This document shows positions 37,409 through 50,300 of a stretch of DNA of 64,000 nucleotides, one piece after another. Both the position numbers and the translations under genes were made by a program. The DNA comes from Synanceia verrucosa (taxonomy: Eukaryota > Chordata > Actinopteri > Perciformes > Synanceiidae). The notes beneath the pieces were generated by a model. That model searched no databases and had not been told where the DNA came from. It saw nothing but the letters and a program-made list of their open reading frames with translations. The number at the start of each line of letters is the position of its first letter. The stretch's first letter is position 1. The stretch covers positions 20,591,335 to 20,655,334 of the forward strand of contig CM056562.1 in assembly GCA_029721515.1 (NCBI GenBank), in the 5' to 3' direction.

Positions 37409-40199
37409 CTAGACATCAGAGTATAAAGTCTTCCCATGACGGTCCTCCCAGGTAACGCAGGTCCTGGGTCTGTGGGCTATCCTGGTGACATCCAGCTCAG
37501 GTTTATTGTAGTACCACTTGCAGAGCAGCTGGTCCACCTGTTCCTGCTTCGACACCCCATGAAGTCTCTCCTCTCCTTCATCCTCCCACTCGTCTCGGCA
37601 GTTCGCGATGAAGAGCGGGTGGGGAAGACGGAGCACGGCGTCCTCCCTCATGTCCTCGAAGAACTGCACCACACATTTCCTGGCGAAGTCACGAGCGTGC
37701 AGGACACAGGTCTCGTCGAAGAGCTTCTGCTCCACGTCCAGGTAGTTGCTCCAGTAGCGCGTCTGCAGGGAGGTGGCGTGGTCATCAAAATAGGGCTTCA
37801 AGAGGCGCCCCATTGCTCCCAGCACAATCAGGAAGAGGAGGATGGACCAGCCGACCGCCTAGACAGGGCGATGAGAGTTAGCCACACAAAGCCAACAAAA
37901 GCTATCAGTCATTTGCTGCTGTGAGCATGACGAGCGCACAAAGAGCCGTCCATCAGCAATACTCATGATACTCCCATGTGAGTCTATGTGCACAAAAACA
38001 CAAGTCTGATCAGCTGCCTACTGTGGCAACAATTCTTATTCAGACTCATGGAAGAGTTGGTTCTCAATTATTTTATTGTATCAAGGAGATGATACCTATT
38101 AGGTCAAGATTTCACATCAGGAACCTCCATCTGAAAAGATTTTTACTACTAGATATGATTAAAATTAGACAGATGTCAACTATAGTTGAGGAGATAACAG
38201 AAGAAGAAGTGAAACCTATGATCAGTCGAGTCACACTTATGACATGCATGTGTCTCTCATGCATGTGTTGTTGTTGTTACTGTTGTTGTGGTGGTTTCCA
38301 TACAGACAGTGACAGTAAGTCACTTAAAGGGATTTTTTTTTTATAGACTAGGTCAAAGTTGAAGCAGGGAGTCTGTAAACTGAAATGTTGTTTTGTTGAA
38401 ATTATTTCACTGCTTGCCTTCATTTTTATCTTCCATGTCTCAACTCATGCAGATTATTTCACTGACGTTGCTCCAAAGTTAATGGTGCATGTTTCTATTT
38501 TTAATTCTGCTTTTAAAGGTTAAATCAGCCCAGACGTATGGGATTAATAATGCCTGATCTTGATCTGACAGAGCACACCGCTGATTCACGGCTCTCCATG
38601 AGAAAGTACAAAGATATGTGTTTGTGTGTATAGAATAGAATAGAAATAAATATTTTTATTGATCCCCCACTGTTTTAAGAAAGAAATAGAATAAAACGCC
38701 AATAATTAAATGATGGAATGAATGATAATAATGATAACTATTTTTAGTATGTACTAAAATCTACATATTTTTCATAGCAAATGGAATTAAATAAAACACA
38801 ATATTTACACTATGGATATAACATACAAACGATATACATGCTGCATGTATAAATGCTGAGGTCGTGACAGCTTACTTGTGAATAGCAGCGAACGTATCGA
38901 GAGACCGCTTTGTGGAAAGAGCTGTTCTTGAAGATGATGTCCTCCTTGCAGGGCACTTTGGCCATGACTTTGACCACATCTAGACCTGTATTGTTGGGCA
39001 AACCTGAGGAAACACACCACAGGAAACATCGAACAGATAAATAATGTGCGGACAGGAGCAGTAAAGATTATAGCAAGAAAAGTTTTTGAACCTGAGAAGA
39101 GTGCAGGGTCCACGCTAACGCTGAAGGCACAGATGAAGATCTTTCCATCCAGCAAAGTGACCAGGATCCACACCATGGGTGCCAGCAGGGCCCTCTGGAG
39201 CATGGCGGAGAACAGGTACCTGCAGGAAGACAAACTGTAAGACCAGCTTCACCCTCATTTATCACCATTAGATCATCATCTTTTCAAATAAACACTGCCA
39301 CATAGCGCCATTTTCATCATTTTTAATGGATACTGGGTTTAAAGTTCCAAGTTTATTTATTGTCATATTCACAGCAGTTACAGAGGAGCAGTGTTTGGCA
39401 GTGCAACACTGCACATGACATAAGTATCAAAAGAAAACGGTGCATAAAGTTAAAACTGAAAATGTGAAAATTGATGTGTGAAAGTTTCTCTTTCTTTCTC
39501 ACTGAGTTAAACTGAATTCACCCTTTTAGACCCAATTTTGAGTCAGAACACTGGAATTCTGTGAGAAGTCAGAAATTAATCCAATTAAAACCAGCATTTT
39601 CTGCTCGTTTTAAGCCTCCTAAATACATTTTATTTCTGGATTTAACAATCTTAATTCAAGAAATCTTGTCAAATGAAATTGTCTTGCTGCATAGACGATA
39701 ATTTCACTTGTTTTGAGCAACTCTGTCCTCATCTTGTTTTTTCAGACACCCCTTTTTAGCAGTGCATGAACACTTTAAATTCAATATTCATTCAAAGGTA
39801 ATAAGAACTGAATAAGGACTATCTGTAATCCAAAACGAGGTGGCAACTTTGCAAACGACACTTAGTTCACAGTTTATTTTCCACATGCTTCTGTTGAAAT
39901 CATTTGACTCACTTAACCACAGCAGGATTTTTGGATCTGTTCCCTATGGGTCTCATCCACTCATCCATCATGACGCCTGTGTGTCTGTTGACCAAGACCC
40001 CCAGGAAGAAGAGTATGATGGGTGGGACGATCATAACTCCCAAAGAGTAGAGTTTGTTGTACTGAGGAAGGCACGGGCAGTTAAAGTCAAAGCTGGTGTA
40101 GAGCTTGACGCTGACCAGAGCCAGAATGATACAGATCCCATTGGAGATGGACTCAGAGTTGGACTGGAAGTACTGCAGGACTAACTTCAGACGCTCCAT
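37409..40199 (-). CDS. calhm3: Calcium homeostasis modulator protein 3 (CALHM3)
   Basis: CALHM3 pairs with CALHM1 in the voltage-gated ATP-release channel of taste cells. Four exons (39913-40199, 39092-39219, 38876-39003, 37409-37858) give 330 aa against about 344 in human. The N-terminus has LQYFQSNSESISNGICIILA, then KLYTSFDFNCPCLPQYNKLY with the family CPC motif. Exon 2 gives YLFSAMLQRALLAPMVWIL and IFICAFSVSVDPALF. Exon 3 gives VMAKVPCKEDI and AVSRYVRCYSQ. Exon 4 gives the last membrane segment (AVGWSILLFLIVLGAMG, near residue 182), then TRYWSNYLDVEQKLFDETC and a C-terminal YSDV resembling the human end. All junctions keep frame. Exons 2 and 3 are both 128 bp, but their sequences are unrelated. 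Confidence 0.96.
39485..39600. repeat. Dispersed repeat, copy 3 of 3 (CALHM3 intron 1)
   Basis: This shares TTTCTTTCTCACTGAGTTAA, ACTGAATTCACC and GAGTCAGAACACTGGAATTC with 8601-8790. It lacks an internal block of about 40 bp present in copy 1. Confidence 0.6.
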
Positions 40200-41370
40200 A
40201 GCTTCAGTATAGTGGAAACAAAAACAGCAAAGTGATCAAAAGAAGAAAATCTAGATATGAAGGCTGTTCATTTCAGTTACAGTTCACCTTACCTCACAAT
40301 ATGAACCAATCCTTTGTGAACAGAAGTATTAAATCCAATGTTTAGCATGCTCAGTAAACAACCTGAGGGGGATAGATCAGTAATGGAGTGCTGCAGTGAT
40401 CCAGGGAGAGCACCTGAAAAAGCATGAATACACCTGGGCAGGTGACAGGGTGGCAGCCACACCTTTCCTCACATCACAGAGGAAAGGAGACGCTGCAGTT
40501 GTTCCTGGTTAGGGTTGTATTGTATTCATGACTGGGACTGAAACTCAACTTCAAAGCATTATGAGGCCAGATCAACCACTACTGCTGTGACTGCATTCTG
40601 GTTTGGAATTATTATTAAAGGATAAGCATTCATGCTCACAGTCTATACTTTCCTTTTGTCTGGTTATGAATGCCAGCATTTGGAGGTCAAACAAAAAGTC
40701 AAATTTAACTAATAGTCAATTTCCTGGAACTTATCACTGGCTTACAAAAAAAATAAAGAGCATTTCCACTCCATATACAAGAGAAGGCTGCAGAAAAAAA
40801 AAACAACATCAAGTAATTAAATCCTAGTTTATTCATATAAAAAGACAAAAGAACATGTATGCTTAACTGAAAGGAAAGTGCTTTACAGATTATAACAAGA
40901 AAATAACATTTATAATATGAAATAAAGATAAGAATGACTAATCTCACTAGTTCATGTGACTGAATCCTTTAAAACAGACTTAACAAAATAATATACATGA
41001 ACAAAGAGGTGTGGTCAGTCGATATGTCTGACTTTAAAATGAAAGGAATGTCGTGTTGTGCTATTTACTGGCAGGTCTGTTCCTCCAGTCGCCTTAAAAC
41101 ACCATCAGTCACAGAGAAAACGAGCTGAAGAATATTTCTCTCCTTATCTTTTAGCATGAAAAATGATCTTAATTACATTGACAGGTATCAAAAACCCCCA
41201 AATGAAATCTCAGTCATAAAGGGTGTAGTGGTTAAAAGACATCAGTACTATCAGAGTGATTCACTACTTCAAGTCTACAAACAGCAGTTTCAGGATATTT
41301 TACGAGTGACAGCAGGTGCATCTTTATTTTTCTTCAGGTCAGACGTTCGTTTCTGAATAGTGACGTGTTC
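40200..41370. other. Spacer between CALHM3 start and HELLS stop
   Basis: This should hold the CALHM3 promoter and the HELLS 3' UTR. A minus-strand AATAAA lies at 41323-41328, only about 43 bases after the HELLS stop. No other exon was seen. Confidence 0.45.
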
Positions 41371-44300
41371 TCATGTCAACGTGATCTCTGACGACTCTTC
41401 AATCACCCTGAAGACTCCCACCTTCTCCTTCTTCGTGCTCTCATTGGCTTTGTCTGAAAACATAAATAATACTTCAGCTCAAGAGGTCAACAGTGAAAAC
41501 AATCACAAGCACACGGTGTCCACGCAAAACAGATGGAGGAAGTGGACAATATATAATGATTCAGTACCAAAAGAGTAATGAGCCATACTGTCTGCTATAT
41601 ACTAGAGGGGTAAATTAGGATATGTTTTGTGACTTGAAGTGTTTCTATTGTCGATTTAGTTGCATGAATTTAACAACCAATCATTCAAACAGTTTCTGTA
41701 GTATAATGATTATCATGTTCGCCTGGGGAACATCATTTTGAGTCGCTCAGTCTGTAGTGACTTGTCCAGGTTGAACCAAGTCTGGAGAGTGGACTGGTAG
41801 CTGAAGAGGTGCCAGTTCCTCCTCCTGTGCTCTACCCAGGTGCCCTAGCCTGGCAAGCTAGACTACGACATGAAACGTACAGTCTGGAGGCAGTCATTAG
41901 GCAAAGTTGAGGTGGGTGGGACCAACTGTTGTCGTTCAAACTGCTTCTGCATGTAATGTGCCAGCGCTATGACCAATCAGAGCAAAGGACAATGTGACGC
42001 TACCAGCGGAGCCAGCTGGTGCATTTGACTTTTGCCATAGCCGGTTGGCAAAACACCAAATGCAAAACGGAAGGCACCAAACCCTCAACTGCTCAGGTCG
42101 CCTGGATACGAGGCAGCCCCCTCACTCTGACACCTCTCCTCTTATCTCCTCTGCATGTGTTTCTTAACCTGTGTGTGATGTGCAACTGAAAAATACCACC
42201 AGAGTGAAAACTGAAATTTCCCTCACTACACTTTTCAGTGCAGTTGTGCAGATACATGGCAAGAAGAAACTAACAGCATGTTTAGACATTCTGCATCTTC
42301 AAAATACTGAGATATTTCAGAGCATGACTGAATGATTTCCCAGCAGATCGCCTGAAAACTGGTGCGTCTCCTCACCCAGCAAGTCACTGCGATCCAGTAA
42401 AAGCTCCAGGTCCTTGTCGCTGATCACCTTCCCCCTTCCCTTTGATGCTTTCACCTCGCTGAGTGGGACAAAGTTAGAGTCAAATGTCACTCCTCTGTTT
42501 AGGACCCAGTTTACTTCTTTACATTCTCTGAACATGTTAACTCAGACTAGAGGACAGTTTCTTACTTCTCGGTGCCTCTGGCTTTGAGCAGCAACATCAG
42601 CTCATCCAGATCAATGCAGCTTTTCTGGCTAAGCTCCGCCTTCCCACCTTTGAACTTATCTGCAGAGAAAAGCAGCAAAAGAAAATTTACATGAGTCTAC
42701 ATTTAGAAAAATACTTCAAACCACCCCTGGTCCAGTTGTTGTTAGGGCTAGGTATTGTTCAAATGCCAATTTCAACACCTCATAAAGTTATTTTTGTGTA
42801 ATTTGGGATTTAATAATGGTTATCATCAATATTAATGTATTATTCTTATTATTGATATTATTACTAATTTGTGATTTCAACTCAATAGTCTGAATATGAC
42901 AAACAGGCACAGGCCACTTCCCTTTAGGACCCTGGGGACTGAAAGTTTGCCTTATGGTGTGTTCACTGGAAGTCAGAACTTGGAGCGCAAAGTTAAGCGC
43001 TCCCAGCTCTTCCAGCCTTACAGACGTGCAACAAAACATGTAGCTACTGTTTACGTCAGTAGCAGACAGCATGAATTCTATGTCAGGTTGATGAGATTAA
43101 TCTGACTTTCCGAGTTGGAGATACGACTTAGCGGGGGTTCTGACTTAAAATCTGACTTAGAGCCCAGAAATTCCAACATTCTTTTACAACTGAACGCACC
43201 ATGAGTTGGATCATACAAACACCGGGCTCCCCATGCCGCTGCAATGACATTAATCCCCCGTTTTACGAGAGATGTTTGTCTCCTTATGCTGGGAAAGTGG
43301 TGGGACAGATCGGTGTCACCATGAATCTGAAGGGGACATGTCCCCTTGTCCATAGAGACATCTGAGGGCATGGTTCACAGACACTTGGTTATCAAAATTT
43401 GGCACCGAAAAATTATATATTTTTTTTGAAACCCTCAGTTGGTGCTACAAAAGTATCAAAGTCCAGTACCCAGTCCTTGTTCTTGCCGTTCAAAATGTTG
43501 TGCGAGATGAGATCAAACTGGTTTGTGGTTCAGACAACAACACTAATCTACTGCAGAGCAAGGAGTCTGAGACTTGAACGTCTCTTTAAAGCAAAGCCAC
43601 TCACTCTTGTGGATGACCATCTGCTCCAGCTTCCTCTTGGCCGAGGCCCTCTCCAGGATCTTCTGGTCGATAGTGTTGGCCGTGACCAGGCGGTACACCA
43701 CCACTGGTTTGGTTTGCCCGATTCGATGACAGCGGTCCTGAGCCTGCAGGTCTGCCTGGGGGTTCTGAGAGGGGAATGAAAGATCAGCACACACGCATGT
43801 AGAGGGAATGCTAATAACGTAATATACTGAAACAGGTCGACACACTTTATTGTTAACCTACCCAGTCACTATCAAAGATGATGACAGTATCAGCGGCCGT
43901 CAGGTTGATCCCAAGTCCTCCCGCTCTGGTGCTCAGCAGGAACAGGAAGACCTCTGGGTTTTTGTTGAACATGGTCATCTGGGGAAGAACAAAGTAAAAT
44001 GATGATTTTAAATTACAGAAACACTCTGCCGTAGTGTTGCTTATTCATTTTTGATCCAGAGAGTTCTGCGTGTCCTAATGAGATGATTACTCACATTTTC
44101 ATCTCTCATGGCGTAGGACATGTTGCCATCCAGACGGCTGAACTGGTAGTCCCGCAGATAGCAGTAATCCATCAAAAGATCCAAGATGGACGTCATCTGA
44201 CTGAAGATCAGGACCTGAACCACCACAACCAATCACAAAGATTAGTCAGAAATAGGCTGGCGTGGAAAGGCAACAAACAGGAAGGGCAGCACGATGTATT

Positions 44301-47300
44301 TGTGACACAATAACCAACCCATCAGACGACTGAAGACGCTCGATTCTGAATGACTGTATTGTCACCATCCATTACCTGACAATTTCAAGTAGCAACATAA
44401 ATAAATCTTAACTATTTGACATTAAATGGGCCCTAAAAGCCCTTAGGCTACTGTTTGGTAGCCATCTGCTAGTTTACCTTAAATTAGCCGTTTGCCGTGA
44501 GCTATGTTGCTAACTGAAACGGTTGGAAGGATGGAAAATGAGGCAAAAATATAAAGCTGAGCTGTGTTGAGCGAGCACAGGAGATCTGAGCAAGAGCAGC
44601 AGAAACACCGACACTCAGTGCATATTGTGGCAAAAATTAATTTGCTAAGCATAGATTATATTTCTGTGCTCCAATCTGTCTTTGTTCGCTCAGGAATGTG
44701 GCAAAAAAAAAAAAAATGTAACACCATATAGCACTGGATCAAGCAGATGTCATTCATGCTACATCCATTTACAAAAACTACATCTGGTATCATTAGATTG
44801 GATAAATGTGCTGGTGTTTCACCTTATGTCCCCTTTCCTTAAGTGCAGGCAGCAGTCTGTCCAGTATGAGAAACTTCCCAGAGGTCTGAACCAGCTCCTC
44901 GTCAATCTGCAGGACGAACACAATGAGCTTCTTTTTACAAACTAAACATGGAGAAGCAGCATTCAGTTTATCTGGAATAAACTTTATCATTTCAATGCAT
45001 TTTAGCTTGTTTATATTTAATGAAGCAACTGTTGAGGCCACTGATGGAGAGTGAGAATCACACAGTTTGCTGTCCAGTGGATTATTTTAGCCATAATTTT
45101 TATAATTTATCGGTTGTTTCATGTTTTAAGTTTTGTCTTGATGCTTTTAATGGTTGATGCTTTGTGTAAAACACACTGAAATGTGCTATATAAATAAACC
45201 TGCCTTTATTATCAGTGCTGAAAAATATTCTGCCTTCATGCTGTCGGATTTCAAAGGATCAGTAACATTTCTATTTATAGTGCGCTCTTCTTAATTCTAT
45301 TATTTTGCATTTCAGAACAGTTTAAGGTCATATTAAAAACGATTTCATTCTGTCTGTGGACACTCTTAAATTGTCCTTTGTCTTTTAGCCGTTAGGATCC
45401 GTCTGATTGGCTGCACTAGCATCCTTAGCTCATAGCTGCTGACTCAGGTGATACTTTAATTCTGTTTCGCATGCATGCATATTATGTTTGATGTTTCCTT
45501 TTGTAATAAAATGAACCATTCAGAGGCTCTTTGTTGTCATTCTTCCTGACTGCAGCACGAAGCAGGAAGCTGCTATTAAGGGTGCACCGAGGCGATAAAA
45601 AAGCAGCATGTGATTAATGCCCCAGCAATGACAGCCCTTATTATAAATCAGCGAACAGCACCTGTAGCGCCTACGTGACTGTACCAAGCAAGCTTAAGTG
45701 TGTTACCCTGAACTGCTGGGTGGCAGGGTCGAGGGGGTACTCCACCAAGTACGGGTGGTTACAGCATTTCTTCAGCAGCATGAGGATGTTCTGTAGCTTC
45801 AGGTTGATCTCAGAGTCCAGCGGCATATGGACATCCACAACCATAGGGGGGCTGGAGGAGAGGATTCAAGTTTTGATTATTCATGTTTAACGTTACGAAC
45901 ACACCAGAAAACAAGGTTTGTACACAGGGAACACGGTTCCTTCTTCTTTACATCTGTTGATTGTTGGTTTTCAAACCCAAGTTAGTGATTGTTGGAACAA
46001 GGGAAAAACTAACAAAGTGGGTTTTATGGGAAAGTGGATTTCATGTTAAATGCGCAGTTGAGATGGTATAGGCAGTGCTGACCTCTGCTCGACCTCCTTG
46101 CGGACATTCTCCAGGTATGCCTCCAGATCATGAGGCGTGTTTCGGTCTTTTTCTTCATAGTTCACCACTCTTCGAATGGCACGCTTTGGCCTGCCACTGG
46201 GCGTCAACGCCACAGGAGCAGCTTCCGTCTAAAAAGATTTAAAAAATAAATAAAAATAAGAGAGGAGATCTCTTCAATCCTTAGTCTACTTTAGGAAATA
46301 TACATCTTTAACAGGAAAGTTTGTAACATATCCGCTGACATATATCTGCAATAAACCAATATGTTGGCCTGGCAAAAGGTTATAAAGAGGTTGATAAACA
46401 TATTCTAAATGTGGTGTATTTAAATTTACAGACCTTTTCCTTTCTCAGAATCTTGGCAATAGATTTATTGACCACCGCTGTGTAAAAGGTCTCCTGTTTG
46501 GCTGTCAGAGGAGCGTAAACAATGATCTCCTTCTTAGGAGGAACCTCCAGCGTCACGTCAGACTTCAGCCTCCTCAGGAGGAACGGAGTCAGAATCTGAA
46601 ATGAGGGAAAACCTTTAGAAAATCCACAGAAACCTTGTGGATCAAAAATAGCATCTAAATACATAAATTACCCAATAAAAGATGCAGTACATTTTGTTTC
46701 TTATAATACTGAATAAAGCATGTTTGTCTCTTCTGAACGGGAAAATTATTTTACAGAACAACGATCATGTTTGTGCTAGACGATGGAGAAATCCTTTATT
46801 CTCATGCTGCTCACTCCACCTTAAAACAGCTGGATGTTGTTTATCATTGGGCTTTGTGTCTTATTGCAGGAGATGAAAAAAGTAGGCTGGTACTGCAGAA
46901 AATGATTGAGAAGACTTTCTTTTTTTCCCATACATAGCTATTCAATACCAGATTATATTATACATATTTAATTAAGATATTAGTCTGTCCTACTGACCTG
47001 GTGCAACATGCTCAGGATGTTCTGCTCGCGCTCAGTAGCCAACACACTGTCTGCTTCACCGAGGCTGCTGATGTCAAACCATGACTCAAAGCTACAGAAC
47101 AGACACAACAAGACGTTAAACCTGAGCAATGACTTAAAGGTGAACATAAACCCTGCCCCTTTCCACTCTGTGCTCAGTAACAGCTGAGCAAGTTTAGAAA
47201 TTAGCAGAACCTCAGTCAACAACCTTCAGACACGTTACATTGTGTATAGTCACAGTTATAAGGAGGAACTTTTGGCCATTTCAGTAGCGTGAGGGGAGAG

Positions 47301-50300
47301 GGGAGGTTATGAGCTATATGTGAGGGAGGGTCACCAGCTCCCCCATCCAGGTAGGTGGGAGGTTTCCTGGGGTACTCCTCCCTAACATTTAGACTTTCAG
47401 AACCAGGAAATGCTCCACACCTCTTGAGGTCATCAAAGACCTCTGGCAGGAGGAAGTTGAGGAGGGACCAGAGCTCAGCCAGGTTGTTCTGCAGCGGCGT
47501 GCCCGTCAGCAGCAGCTTGTTGTCAGTGGGGATCCTCTTCAGCTCCTGCACCAGCCGACAGTTGAGATTTTTGATCCTGTGGCCTTCGTCCACGATCAGG
47601 TACTTCCACTGGAAGCGCTGCAGCAGAACAAAGACACAACTTATACAACACTGAGGAGAGCAGGGAAACAAGGCTGCAACAAAATTGTCAACAATTGATT
47701 AATAAAAATGACTAAGCAATTATCTCATTGAAAAATGTCAAGTTCTGAAGTAACTTTTAGTTTTCAAATAATATTAAGAGCTGTCAGTGTTTGTGATGTG
47801 TTTTTCTTCATTCCTCAAAGTGGGTGAAATAATCTAAAAAAACAAAAACAAAACTGAAGCCTGACAATTTGGAAAAGCTGTCATTTTTAAATAAAAAAAA
47901 ATGAATAAAATGTGGTCCCAAGAACCAGAGCATCCTGGTCTATCACACGTCTGGAGGCGGTTAAAAGATAAACGTTTATTTGTCCCACAGGTGGGGAAAT
48001 TTGCAACCGTTACAGCAGCAAAGTGGATGATGCAAATTACAAGGAGGACCTATAAAAATAATAATTAAAAAAAAATAAGAATAACAACACCAAGTGGAAA
48101 AAACTATAGCAAAGCAGTGCTCTATGGAAAAAAAAGTACAATATTAATGCAGCTGTTCGTCCTGTAAAACCTGCATGTTTCAGTCATACAGAAGATGGTA
48201 CACTAACTGTTTGGTAAAAGCTGAGCAGGGATCCTACCTGCAGATATTTTCTGTCTATCATGGCGATCTCAAAAGACGTGAGGACCACAGGGAACATGTT
48301 GATGGACCCCTGAGGCCTGCGGATCTGCTTCAGCAGCTTGGACCTCCCTGGCTGGGGGCCGTGGTAAAGCACTGTAGACACCTGAGACACGAACACAGAA
48401 CGCACAGCGCTCAGACTGCTGCAAAAATGAACAGACTCTAAGTTAGCTGCCTAACAATTTAATTACTGTGACTGTACTCCTACCTCTGGTGTGAAGCGCT
48501 TGAATTCGCTGATCCAGTTGGGCAGTGTGGAGAGCGGGGCCACCACCAGGAAGGGGCCCATCACTTTCTTTTCTATCATCATGGCGACGTGAGCGATGCA
48601 CTGGATGGTCTTTCCCAGTCCCATCTCATCTGCCAGGATCCCATTGATGCCATTCTCCCACAGCATCTGACACACAGGAAACACCAGACTGCTGGTTCAC
48701 TGAAGAGCATAAGGCTGATGGGATGTTCAGGGTGTGATGAAGACCAGGAAATGGCTGAATCTGAACAGTCACACTACTGTTCATTTAAAATAACTAATTT
48801 CATTTTCCACTCTGATGCAGAAAGAAAGTGTTGAGATGTGTCATTTGGTTTGAAGGACCTCTATGTTTACCAGAACGGGGGGGGGGGGTATGGAAATGCA
48901 TAAAAATGCATCATGGGAATTGTAGGATCCAGCATTTTTGACCCAGACTAGAAACATTACAATTTCAGACAGGAAAAAGTACAGCTGAAGGATTTCCTGA
49001 TGGAATCCTGCTCTCTAACTTTATGGATGTGCAATATTGCTTAACAATAGTGTAATGACTGCTCTTACTGCAGGAAAATTTTAATTAAAATACACAAATG
49101 AAAGACATTATGGGATGTATGTACAAACACACACTTGTGTATGACACACAACCAGCATCTGTTGAGGAAGATCTTGTTATATTAAATTAAAAACTTTAGA
49201 GCTGCTAAGGAACAGACTGTGAAGTCAAGTGAGGTCAGTCTTTTATTTCAATCTGCTGTTAAAAAAAGGTAATGTCTTTGAATTAATATAACATTGTCTT
49301 CTACTCAATCAAAGAAATTAATAATCTAATGTTGGTCGACTGCTACTCACCCTCAGCCACACAATGCCTTCGATCTGATACGACCTCATCACCCCTCCGG
49401 TGAAGAGCTGAGGCTGCTGGACCGGGACCAGCTGTCCGTTCACCCTCCTCTGAGGATGCAGAAGATGCTTGGCATTGTCTCGCACCATCTCCGATAAGCG
49501 GTTCTTGATGTCTTTGTTGGAATCGCTCATCTTCTCAATATCTTCGGCTTCAAGTTTCTTCTGGGCAGGTGCCTTGTCCTGAGATCAAATATTTGATATG
49601 GTTGGGTGAACTATTAACCTCAATATGTCATCAAGTCAGCAGGAAAAAGTCAAAAAGTAAAAAATAAAATAAATTACCTTCCCGTCCACTTTTGCTTTCT
49701 TAGCTTGGGACATGATTTCCTGGAAGACAAAATGAAGCAAAATAAGTGAGCAGATCAATAAATGGAAAATCAGCAAAATGGACAAAAAGCAGAACGAGAG
49801 CTTACTTCTTTTGACATGACGTCTGCTATTTTATAGTCGTCATCTCTCCTCCTCTTCTTCTTATCTAATTCAACAGGGAACAGAGTCAAAAATGTCACAT
49901 ATTTTAAATATATTAAGTGGAAACCGCTTGTCATGATCAAACAGCTTGGGACAGAATTGCTGTTTACATAATCTGCAAGTAGTGAATTTTTCATACATGT
50001 GTGTAAACAAAGTTTAATTTAATTTATTTAATTTTACTCCCAAAATACTGTGAATATATTTGTTTTCAAACTCTGCTAGTTTATTACTACTGTACTACTG
50101 GTATTCCTGTATTTGTAAAAAAGCACAATACTGTTAGGGCTAAAAAGTACTACTGTACAATACAATTAGGAAGTAAATAACTGTTACTTTGCATTCAAGT
50201 AATAAATGTCAATTAGATTTTTTTTTTTAATAATCATCCATTTATAGTGAGGTATTTTACCCAGACGTGTGATCACTATAAGAGGCTTCCACTGTATTTG

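Noticed and set aside
37436..37924. 162-codon plus-strand open frame
   Set aside because: It is the shadow of CALHM3 exon 4.
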